Under the pieces are notes generated by a model. It searched no databases, was not told the origin of the DNA, and saw only the letters and a program-made list of their open reading frames with translations. A stretch of 64,000 nucleotides of DNA from Balamuthia mandrillaris (Eukaryota; Discosea; Longamoebia; Balamuthiidae): contig JAVKOQ010000027.1 of the NCBI GenBank assembly GCA_031835245.1, positions 179,001 through 243,000 on the forward strand. The letters run 5' to 3'. Shown here piece by piece: positions 1 through 11,909 of the stretch. The position numbers and the translations under genes were made by a program. Within the stretch, counting starts at the first letter, position 1. Each line of letters opens with the position of its first letter.

Positions 1-2088
<2,088 letters not shown>

Positions 2089-2265
2089 TTCTTTCTTTCT
2101 TTCTTTTCTTACAGGTATGTGGAGAATGAATGGAATGTAAATTACGTAAATAATGTTAAACATTCAAATAATCTCAAATATCCAGAATGTTTAACATTTC
2201 GTCGACAACCAAAAAAACATTGCGGTGGGTAAGACTCGAATCCGAGTAGTATTATTTTTTTTATG

Positions 2266-2470
2266 TGTAACAATAATCGCAACCACTCTTAGATGGTTTA
2301 TTTTGTAAGAGGGGATTACAGTGTTACAATATAAGTCTCTGTGTGTGTGGTCCACTTCTTCTCTAGATCGTCTCCTGACTGTTAACGAGGGTATAGCACC
2401 CAGACTCCGCTCGTGGACTCTTCTCAAGTGTGTTTTTTGATTGTTTGAAATTTTCGTTCAATGATCAAAT
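2266..2470 (-). mobile_element. Solo LTR-like fragment
   Basis: On the minus strand this stretch ends in GGTTGCGATTATTGTTACA. That closely matches the sequence ending at 60271 (GGTTGCGATCACCGTTACA). It also contains CGGAGTCTGGGTGC...GTTAAC...GACGATCTA, matching the minus-strand sequence at about 60700-60670 (CGGAGTCTGAGTGCC...GTTAAC...GACGATCTA). At the 60 kb copies TTACA is followed by AGTGGCGACG, which resembles a tRNA primer-binding site, so the shared unit is probably an LTR. No primer-binding site follows here, which suggests a solo LTR. I found no clear target-site duplication, and the other end is approximate. Confidence 0.45.
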
Positions 2471-2664
2471 GCATGGTCTGCTCTCGCGATGCGGTTCCAC
2501 ATGACGCAAACATAGCCCTTCGCACCTCATTGTCTCCCACAAGCGATACCCATGATACCCACAGGGCAGGGTGGAAATATCATGTGGTGGTCACCTTCTT
2601 TCTGCTTTGAATATTGCTCGTGTCGTCATGATTTGTTTGATCACTACAGACAAAAAAAAAGAGA

Positions 2665-4000
2665 ATGGAAGAAGCATCGCCGCCTCCCTACCCTGCTTCT
2701 CTCTATGAAGAGTCGATGTACATACTCGTCAGCTCGCCCATGTGGCCTGTCCTCACCCTCGCGCACGCCCTCTTCGTGTGCTACAAGCTCCGCCCGATAT
2801 TCATCGGGCGGCCTCCCCTCCTCAGCGCCGTTTGTTGCGTGATGGCCTGTTTGTTTGGGGCCAGCCTTCGCTACACCCTGTTGGGCCTGCCTCATCCTTG
2901 GCTCAAGTCCAACGTGTTAATACCAGGCATCTTAGTGTGTTGGTAAAAACAAAAGTGTTTTTGCATTTTTACCCGTCAACCTTTTCTCTTTTTGTCTTTT
3001 GTTTTTTTCTTCTTCTTCTCTTCTCTTTCTGCTTCTTCTTCTTCTTCTTTCTTCTTTCTTTTTCTTTTTCTTTTTCTTTTTTTTTCTTGTTTCTTTTTCT
3101 TTTTCTTTCAAGTTTTTCTTTTTCTTTTTTCTTTTTCATTTATCGTTTAAACCCTTAACGAACCTTGTTTCTTCCTATGCGGGTACTCCAGGGGTTTGAT
3201 GAACTACTCGTACAGCGACATTGTGCACAGACTATATGGAGACTCTCCCTTTCTCGTTCGTCCCAAACCTTTTTTCTAGCTTTCTTTTTCTTCGTTATTT
3301 CTTTCTCTCTTTATCTCTTCTTTTCCTAACACAACAAAATAATACACAATACAAAGGAGTTGGGGTTGGTATTGGAAATGGTTTTCAAAGGCCGTGCCAT
3401 CATAGATGGCATCGAGCTATCGCTGCGGGAAATTCCTGATGGCATTGTTGCTGCCCTTGTCATGGGCATCCTTTCTGGTAGTTATCTTCAAGTTCTTCTT
3501 TCTTTCTTTTTCTGCTTCTTGTTCTTGTTCTTGTTCTTCTTCTTCTTCTTCTTCTTCTTGTTCTTGTTGTTCTTCTTCTTCTTCTTCTTCTTCTCCCTCT
3601 TCTTCCTCTTCTTCTTTTTCCTGAAGAATTCGTCTTACTGTTTTCTGTTGAACAAAACACCCAACAAAATATAGGAACTGCAGGAGGTTTCTTTTCTACA
3701 CTCCTGCACAACGTGGTGGCCCATGATGGCATGCCCTCCGAGCTCAGCTACCCCACTTTCGGTCTCAAAGGAGCCGTGGCCGCCACGCTCTTCTACTACT
3801 GTACTCTCGACCCTCATCACGTGCTTCTCGGCCCGTTGATGCCTGCAAACCTTTGCAAAGCCGTCGTGATCCTCAGTCAAGTCATTGGAGCTCTCAACAT
3901 CCACTATTCGATGATTAGGAGCAAAAGGCAAGCCCTCAAAGCCCAAAAAGAAGCAATGGAGAAGCAACAGCAGAAAGCAAAGGAAAAAAAGTTTGAATGA
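2665..4000 (+). CDS. TRIC-like intracellular cation channel
   Basis: Four exons are visible: about 2665-2940, a short one near 3190-3240, about 3357-3475 and about 3675-4000. The protein is polytopic, with hydrophobic segments at MWPVLTLAHALFVCYKL, LLSAVCCVMACLFGASL, IPDGIVAALVMGILSGTAGG and GAVAATLFYYCTL, and ends in a basic KKFE tail. The order of helices, the basic-Gly loop before VAALVMGILSGTAGGFF and the final lysine-rich tail resemble the TRIC (TMEM38) family. Those are trimeric potassium channels of ER/SR membranes that balance charge during calcium release. The introns carry TTC and TTTTTC tracts. The family call rests on remembered similarity and is moderate; another small polytopic family is possible. 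Confidence 0.5.
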
Positions 4001-4290
4001 AGTGATTCCACATTCATTTTTTTGTTGAAATTGGCGAAAAAAAATTTTTTTTTGATTTGTTTTTTTTGTTTTTTTGTTTTTTAAGTTTTTTTTGTTTTTG
4101 TTAGCCCTTTTTTGTATTGGGGTTTTAATACAGTTTTTTTAAAGAAAAAGAATAAACAACTGCATTTTGTTCCATTTTTATTGAATATATTTTATTGTTT
4201 CAATTTTCAATTTTTAAATATTGCCTGAGGAGCAATGAGAACTACCCAACACGACGGCTGCTCCATTTGTGTAGCTTTTGACCTAGGTTA

Positions 4291-4303
4291 GTCGACAAAA
4301 ATT
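4291..4303 (+). promoter_or_regulatory. GTCGACAAAAATT upstream motif
   Basis: The motif lies 125 bp before the ATG of the HIBCH-like gene. The same palindrome plus A-run recurs upstream of other genes (16325, 49166; shorter forms at 2201, 17859, 17992, 41011, 48842). The rest of 4001-4415 is AT-rich and gene-free. Confidence 0.45.
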
Positions 4304-4415
4304 ATCACTCCACCAAAAAAAAAATTCAGAAATAAAAAGAAAAGAAGAGAAGAAGAAGAGAAGAGGAGTAGAGATCGCCGGCGATCCACAAAAACAACCA
4401 AATAAATAACCAGAA

Positions 4416-5309
4416 ATGTGGCGCTTTTGTGTTGGTGGTTCCTCCTCCACCAACGCTGTGGCCGCTTCCACCTGCGCTCGGCGTAGCGTCTCCTTTGCCC
4501 CCGGCTCCTTTTCCTCTCCCTTCTTCTCCCCTGATTCAGCCCCGCCGCCGCCGTCGGCCGAGGCGGAGCTTCAACGTCCTACTCTGCTTCACCCAGGCTC
4601 GCTCGCGGCTACGCCTCCGCCACCTCGGGCTACGAGTCGATGCCGGATTATCCCTCCTGGCGCAAGCCCACTTTGAAGGCCTGGCGCAAGGTACCGCGAG
4701 AGGCCTACGACCCCAACCAGGTCCGCGCAAAGGACTTGGAGTACGACAAACTGGCCTTCCTGACGAGGCCCAAGGGAGGGGCCTTCAACTACGCCGACGT
4801 GTGGCCGCATGGCGTGGACCCTCCCCCTCCTTTGTGGGACGTTTTCAATCACAAGGTCTTTCATCATTTCATATCACCCTCCTTCTCTCTACTCTCTCTG
4901 CTCTCTCTCTCACTCTCCTCTGTCTCTCTCCACTCTCACACATTCTCTCTCACTCTCTCGCTTCTCTCCACTCTCTCTTTCTCTCTCCTCTCTCTCCCTC
5001 TCTCCCCCCTCTCGCTCTCCTCTCTCTCTCTCTCCTCTCTTTCTCTCTCTCTCCCTCCACTCTCTTTCTCTCTCTCTCTCTCTCTTGTTTTTTTTTGCTC
5101 ACATGGAGAGTGGAATATTTAGGGTTTTCTGCCGCCGGTATTAGCGGACCATACCGGCAGGACGCGGCACGTCTACCTCAACTCCCCGTACACCATGAAC
5201 TCCCTCGAACCCCGCATGATCAGCATGCTTGCCACGGTGCTTCGCGTAAGCTTGCGCTTTGTCCTCTCTTACTCTTACTCTTGCTCTTCAGCTCCTTTCT
5301 CTCCTCGCG

Positions 5310-5340
<31 letters not shown>

Positions 5341-5739
5341 TGCTTTTATGATCTCTCTTTGCTCCTTTTGTCTTTCTGGTCTCAGCATGGTAACTTCTTA
5401 CTACTTCTGATTCTCTCAGAAATATGAGGAGTATCAACCAAACACGACCGCTGTTGGTCTTAGCAGTTCTTCTCCTGATAATTTTAGCGCTGGCACTGAT
5501 TTTAAATGTTCGTCTCATACTCTTGTTCTCTGCGTCTCTGCCTCTCCCTCTTTGTACTCACTTGTTACGTTTTGCAGCAATCTATGAACACGCAGCAAAA
5601 GGAGACATCAACTACGGCAAAACGTTGCTACGACACCTATACCAGCTGAACTATTACATTACTGGCATGACGCAGCCCTACTTCCCTGTCATGAACGGCA
5701 TATCAAGTACGTTTCCTTTTGTTTACCATTTTGGCGTTT

Positions 5740-5785
<46 letters not shown>

Positions 5786-6288
5786 GTTTCGTTTTGTTTC
5801 ACTATTTTGTTTTTGGTTGGTTGCTTAACAAACCTAACAAAACAGTGGGCTCCGGAGCTGCACTCGTCTACAACTCGAACTTCTTCCGCATAACGACGGA
5901 GCAAGCTGTCTTTGCCCTGCCTGAAGTACGCTTTGGCTTTGTCCCTGACTGTGGCGCAAGTTGGTTCTTCCCTGCTATCGAAGGCCACGTGGGTCTGTAC
6001 CTGGCCCTCACCGGCAAACGCCTAAAAGGCTGGGATATCTTGTGCGTTTCTTTCTTCTTCTGCAATTTTCTACCTTCTCTCTTTCTGACTTGTTTTTTTT
6101 TCTTTGTTGGTGAAAATGATCAGCCATTCACAGATTGCCACGCATGTGGTACCCAGCGACCGCCTGGAAATGTTGTGGAAAATGCTAGCGGATACTTCAC
6201 GGCTTACCCATCGGAAATATCACAGTGCGTTGTGGGGAATGTGGTCCACTGCTGCAACTCCTGATGGCACGTTTCTTCCTTTCAGTTT

Positions 6289-6358
<70 letters not shown>

Positions 6359-8586
6359 CTTCAGTTGTCCTTATCCCTCATCTCCGCCTTTTTTTCCGGG
6401 GGGTCATCCAACAGAGTTCCCATTTCCTCTTCGAGAGAAAGGTTATCTGGACATCATCAACCGCTGCTTCTCCAAAGACTCGGTGGCTGAGATCATTACG
6501 GCTCTCTCTCAGGAGTTCGATCCATGGGCCCGCAAACAGGCCGAACTTTTGCGTAGCAGCTCCCCTCTCTCCCTCTGCCTCACTTTCCGTGCCTTTCGAG
6601 AGGGCGCCCAAAACTTCCGCGAGCAGAGCTTCCGCAACGACTTTCGCATTGCATCGCGCCTGCTGGAAGGCAAAGGAGATCTCATGGAGGGCATCGAGGC
6701 TCGCCTCGTACAAAACCGAGAGCCCAAATGGAAGCACAAGTCGGTGGAGGATGTTACAGAGAGCGAGGTTAACGAGTTCTTCCAACCTTTGGACCCTTCC
6801 GAAGAGCTTTACTTGGTTCATCGCGAACATCTTCAACTGGACCGACAAGTCGAGCAGATGATAGAACAAATGCAGCAGGAACAGTATTACCTCAACGTAA
6901 AATTAGGAAAGGATGCTCTCAAAGAGCAAGAAGCGGAGCAGAAACGGTTGTTGCACAACTTTCCCACGACAGCGGGACTCTCTCCTGAAGCAACTGAAAA
7001 GTTCCGACAACTGCTGGAAGAGGAAAAGCAGAAACATGCCTCTCTTCTCTCCTCTCATGCTAAGCAAGGAGCAACATCATCATCGTCTTCGTCCTCTTCA
7101 ATTGCCAATCGCGTTTGGGCCACGCTGGACGTGAATCGGATATTGTTACAGCTCAAGCCTTACTTCGAGCAGATGACACCAACGCAACGAGCCAACGCCG
7201 AGATACATGCTGAAGAGCTGCTGCAAACAGTTACGGGAGGCGCCCAGCCGCCTTTGGATATGCACAAGGTGAAGCAGATCACAGAGGGGCAAGTCTCGCC
7301 GCTCAACCCCGTATTACGTCCTTTAACCGATGAGGAGATGTTTGGTGAAGGACCGGAGCAGGAACAGAGAAACAAGGCCAGCAGCAGCAGCTTCAAGTTT
7401 TTGAGCGACACAAGAGATAACCTTTACTTTGAGGTGGACCCTAGTCGCCAGAACAACTTGTACTCAACCAAGTTGCCATTTGTCTCTCCTGATCAGTCCA
7501 TGCAAGCTGAAGGTTCGTTCTTTCTCCTCTCCTTTCCTCTGTGCTATCTAAATTATACTAATTTTGCGTGTAAACAACAAAAGAGGAGTTGCATGATCAT
7601 GCCTCTCGCTACAACTATATGTCAACGGAAGATATTATCAAGCACCATGGAAAACCACTACCAAAAGGTTTGGGTTTTTTTTTGCTCATCCCTTCCATTT
7701 CTTCCTTCACTTTGTTCTCCCTTTTTTTCTCTTCTCGCCCTATTCTTTCTCTGAGAAGCTCAGTTCTTGCCTCTTGCGTTTCACAACTAAACCACAAACA
7801 GGACGACAAAGAGAGGAGGTGGAAGAACAAAACTTTTGGGAAGGCGAGATCGAGTTTGGGGAGAGCGACAGCTACCACTCCCCCAAGCAATTCATGGACG
7901 GGTTCAACGCTTACCTCAACAAGCTGCCTCGCTTCTCACCTGACATCGAGGATATGCCACAGGACCTCGCCGCCAACTACGCCCGCGTTGCCGAATCTGC
8001 CAAACGCGAGTTCCTCCTCACCCAATTAGAGGACGGTCGTCTCCCCGACGCAGTTGAATACCTCCGCAATGAACACGGCTTCGACTTTGAGAAGTTCAAG
8101 CAGGAGCGCATGGCGGCCCGCCTGCAGGAGAGGAGGCGCACTCTGGAGCCCCCCTTGCTCCACGACGAGGAGGACCCCATGTACCACGAAGGGGAGGAGC
8201 CGACGGAGGAGGAGCTAGTGGCCCGCGCCGCGACAATCGAGGAGCAGGAAACCCTCAGCGAGTACGACACGGTGCTCTACGATCCTTGGACTGGAGACCT
8301 GCCGGCCATGCCGGCAGGTATTCCCACGCGGGAATTCCCAGAACTGCTGGACCAGGCGACTGAGGTGGACCAGTTCCAACCTGCCGACTATTTCTTCTTG
8401 AACGACGAGGAGAAGCTGGAGGCCTCTTCCTTTAGAACGAAGGAGGAGAGTGAGGAGGAAGAAGAAGGAGGAGGAGAGGATGGAGCGGACAAGCTGACGC
8501 GTGAAAGCGGAGACGAAGGCAAGGCAACGAGTGTGCACTCGCATTCTTCCAAATATGCTACTGAATCCTCGCAACTGGACTGGTGA
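4416..8586 (+). CDS. HIBCH-like protein, candidate mitoribosomal mS47
   Basis: This gene has about nine exons. A Ser/Arg/Ala-rich N-terminus (MWRFCVGGSSST...) fits a mitochondrial targeting peptide. The crotonase fold follows: TRHVYLNSPYTMNSLEPRM, an oxyanion-hole region VGSGAALVYNSNFFRITTEQ, then FALPEVRFGFVPDCGASWFF and LALTGKRLKGWDI. These match 3-hydroxyisobutyryl-CoA hydrolase, and the Glu and Asp of LPEVRFGFVPDCG, at the catalytic positions of HIBCH, are kept. The 2-enoyl-CoA hydratase/isomerase domain ends with the HIBCH-type HCFREG-like CLTFRAFREGAQNFREQSF. After it comes a C-terminal extension of about 400 residues that HIBCH lacks, with coiled coil and an acidic tail ending SSQLDW. 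HIBCH-like proteins with extensions occur as subunit mS47 in several mitoribosomes. Whether this one is a valine-catabolism enzyme, a ribosomal protein or both is open. Introns hold CT microsatellites. Confidence 0.72.
4870..5090. repeat. (CT)n-rich intron tract
   Basis: An imperfect CT/TCTC tract fills the intron after the first coding exon of the HIBCH-like gene. Similar CT runs sit in its later introns (5310-5340, 5740-5784). Confidence 0.9.
6293..6358. repeat. (CT)n-(CG)n intron microsatellite
   Basis: About 25 CT units are followed by about 8 CG units, inside an intron of the HIBCH-like gene. Confidence 0.95.
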
Positions 8587-8695
8587 GCTTCGTCGACCCG
8601 TCCGTGCACACTCCTGATAGAAATAAATTTAGCACTTTTTTTTCCCAAGAAAAAAAAAATTATCACGAGAGAGAGAAGAGAGAAGAGAGAGTAGC

Positions 8696-8701
<6 letters not shown>

Positions 8702-8738
<37 letters not shown>
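8702..8738. repeat. (GA)n microsatellite
   Basis: A GA run lies in the 3' flank between the HIBCH-like gene (+) and tRNA-Asp (-). Confidence 0.9.
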
Positions 8739-8739
<1 letters not shown>

Positions 8740-8814
8740 AATAAACTTAGAAAAAAAAGGAAATGAGAAAAAAAAGAAGAAAAAAAGTGAAAAAATAACA
8801 GGAAATAAAAAGAA

Positions 8815-8886
8815 CTCCCCCGCCGGGAATCGAACCCGGGTTGTCCGCGTGACAGGCGGAAGTGCTGCCGACTACACCACAGGGGA
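8815..8886 (-). tRNA. tRNA-Asp(GTC)
   Basis: On the minus strand a 72-nt cloverleaf folds without gaps. The acceptor stem is TCCCCTG / CGGGGGA with discriminator G. The anticodon stem TCCGC/GCGGA holds loop CTGTCAC, anticodon GTC. The T stem CCGGG/CCCGG holds loop TTCGATT. It has no intron. The sequence is collinear with ordinary eukaryotic tRNA-Asp, so the normal gene order exists in this genome beside the permuted loci at 22.5-23 kb. Confidence 0.97.
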
Positions 8887-8993
8887 AGTAGCTTGCCAAA
8901 AGAAGAATTATTCGAGACGACATTATTTTAAAGATTTGCCCAAATTTTTTCGTGGAAATATTTTGTGAAGCAGATTTTTTTTTTATTTTAAAG

Positions 8994-10376
8994 ATGTGGG
9001 ACGACGGAGCAGGCCCGGACTGCTTGCATGGGCCCAGCAGCTCTGCCGAACGGCTGGATGGTGGCGGCAGGAGGACGCGCAAACAAGTGGAGGCCGGTCA
9101 CAACTGGTGGAAAGAGCGGGTGAAACGATTAGAACGGCAGTGGACACCCAAGGTAACGATTTAGTTTTTTTTTTCACACATCCTTTCTTTTACTGACTTT
9201 CTATGTTTGATCACTTTTGCGCCAAGGGGACGGACTCGACCATATTTAGAGGGGTCACCGCGTTCTTTGAGGGATACACCGAACAGACCTCCAGTTATCA
9301 CCTCAAAAAACTGTTACTCTCTCATGGCGGTTCTGTCAGGTTTCTCGTCCTCGCTTTCTCTCATATCATGTCTTCTTTCTTCTCTCTTTCTCTATGTTTC
9401 TCTCTTCTCTCGTTCTCTCTTCTGTGCTCCTCTCTTTCTTCTCTCTCCTCTCTCTTCTTTGTTCCCTCTTCTCTCTTCTCTGCTTCCATCCGTTTAGCTA
9501 ACTCTTGATTTTTTTGTTTCTCAGCCATTACTTTTCCAAAAGAAAAACAACGCACGTTATCTGCACGAACCTTTCTGCCAGCAAATGGACGAACCTCCTC
9601 TTCACAGGCTCTGGAGCCTCGAAGCGAGTGAAGGCGGTGCATCCTGATTGGCTTCATCGGTCCTGCGAAGCGGGAGTGAAGCTCCCAGAGGATGACTTTC
9701 TCATCAGCACGCCCAATTCCAATGCAAAGGACGATAACCCTTCCTATTCTTCTTCTACTTCTTTGCTTCCGCCTTCTATGGTTTCCTCTCCATCTTCTTC
9801 TGCTACAGCCAAACAACCAAGACGTCCTTCCATTCAAGATTTCTTTGCAGCATCTTCTTCTTCATCAACAAAACGAACACGAGAGGAGGTGAGTTTTTGT
9901 TTCTTCTTTTCTTGTGTAGATGTTTCTTGTGGTTGTGGTTTGTTTGTTTTGTTTTGCTGTTGAAACTTAACTTTTCAATAAAGATTTTAGAAAACGAGAA
10001 GAGAGACAAAGAGAACATCCCAAGCGAACGCAAGCAACAGGACTACCAACCTTCCAGAGAAGACTACAAAAGGCCAAACAGCCAAAACAAACAAAGCACA
10101 CACCAATCAACATCAACATCCTTATCTCGTTCATCATCATCGTCGTCGTCTTCTGCAGCAGCAGCTTCGTTTCCTGCGGCTGGTTCTGCTTCCGCCACCA
10201 ACAAAAAAGAAGAGAATGAGAAAAAAACAAAGCACCCGCGAAAACGAAGACGGAACGAAAGCACGGATGCGTTTCTTTCTCGGCTCTTCGGTGCCGCCTC
10301 ACACCGTCAACATTTGGTGCAACAGTTCCCATTAGCCCAGAGCGTCCCCCCAGATTCTTCCCTACTTTCCCAATGA
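8994..10376 (+). CDS. Rev1-type BRCT protein without polymerase domain
   Basis: The start is the ATG at 8994 (MWDDGAGPDC). The first exon has the conserved pre-BRCT segment HNWWKERVKRLERQWTPK. After an intron come IFRGVTAFFEGYTEQTSSYH and LKKLLLSHGGSVR, then HYFSKRKTTHVICTNLSASK and WLHRSCEAGVKLPEDDFLI. Order and wording match the BRCT domain of the translesion polymerase REV1 (GY-T, L--L---HGG, Y-SR--THVIA-NL). Downstream is RPSIQDFF, which resembles a PCNA-binding (PIP) motif with Arg in place of Gln. A Ser-rich, then Lys/Arg-rich, disordered tail follows and the reading frame stops at 10376. No Y-family polymerase palm or fingers follow: the next gene begins at 10652. It may bind PCNA or ubiquitinated PCNA at damaged forks; this is inferred. 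Confidence 0.72.
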
Positions 10377-10651
10377 GCGAGATCTCTCTCTCTCTTCTCT
10401 CCCTCCCACTCTCTCTCTCTCTCCTCCATGCGGTAGGTTTATTTTTCCGTCTCACAAACTCTGCCAATCGTTTTCTTAGCACTATTTCCTAAAAAAGTTC
10501 ACCAAACAGGAACCGACTCTTATCGTAAGGGACACTTTAAAAAAAAAAGCAATTCACGGTCGCAAGAGGAAGCAAAAAAGCACGACCACGCAAAAGCAAG
10601 GCTTCCTTCCTCATTTTTCTGCTTTCTTTGTTTGAAGCGACTGTGCGACAA

Positions 10652-11878
10652 ATGAGGCTCTTTTGGTTCCCGTATAACATCAATGGCGTGCAAGCCCGCT
10701 TCGTTGGCTTGTTCGTGGTTGTCACTTGCATCCTTGGCATCATCTTCCGCGAATCCAAAACGATGCAATGGAGCATTGCCGGTATGGCCGCCGGTTATCT
10801 TTTACGGTATGTTCTTTCTGCTCGCTTCCCTCTCCAGTGCTTAGTTCACTCCTTCAGTTCACAGTAGGAAAAAACTGACCCGTTTTCCTCCTCCTCTTTC
10901 CTTTCGGTCTACGCAGTTTCTTCTCCGGCGCCAACGCTTCCTTCTTAGGCTCTCTTGCCGGCATACCTGCTTTCTTCTTCGAGCCCGACCTCGTTCCCGG
11001 GCCTCCCAAACAATTTGCTGCCCTCTGCGGTTTCCTCTTCTCCGCCATTGCCACCGCTTTGCTCTTCATCGCGGAGGAGGGTGGCTGTGGAGAGGGTTGT
11101 TACATCGCTGGCTCGGCCGTTTTGGGTTTTCTCTCCTTCGCTGCCTTTTTGGAGTCCGTTTTTGACTTTTGTGTTGGCTGCGTCTTCTTTGGCATCTTTG
11201 TGAAGATGGGCATCGTGCCGAGAGCCCTGTTGGAGGTGGCGGATGATGCCTGGGAGGAGACCAACAACGCTGTGCAGGAGCAAGGAAACCTGTGGGACTG
11301 GTTTTATACTCGGCCACCAACCAACGAACGTAGACCGCTCTGGCAACTGCCCAAGCCTCTCTCTTCAATTCAACAGACGTTTGCTGGAGGAAGAGGTGTA
11401 GGGAGCAAAGAAGCGCGCGAGGATGGGGTCGAAATGGTAGAAAAGAAACAAGAAAGGCAACCAGAGGCAAAGAAAGAGAGCCGAGGTTCTTCTTCCTCTT
11501 CTTCCTCTTCTGATAGTGATGAAGGCGAAGAGAAATCAAAGCATGATGAACCGAAAAAGAAGAAGAAGAAGAACAAGCACAAGCCGAAGGATGACGGAGG
11601 CAGCTCTAACGAAGAGCCGATCGAAGTTCGCATGAAGAACGCCCAAACCTACGAAAGAAGATGGTTCAACGGGTGGGGCCAACGCTTCAGGTACGTGCCT
11701 GAATATCAGGATGAGGAACTTTGCGAAAAGTTTCCTGAGAGAGAGTTCAAGACCGTGCTGAAGTACAAGCATAAGGACGAGCAACGCGAGTTTCACTTTA
11801 TCCGTAACTGTAAGCCTTCATTTGCTGGAGCCATCATGGGACTTACTGGCGTTGCTTCTGTTTGGTTTGTTTTCGGTT

Positions 11879-11909
<31 letters not shown>

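Noticed and set aside
2222-2250. T-arm-like palindrome ACTCGGATTCGAGT on the minus strand followed by T7
   Set aside because: The rest of a cloverleaf is missing. It lies next to the LTR-like relic and is not supported as a tRNA.
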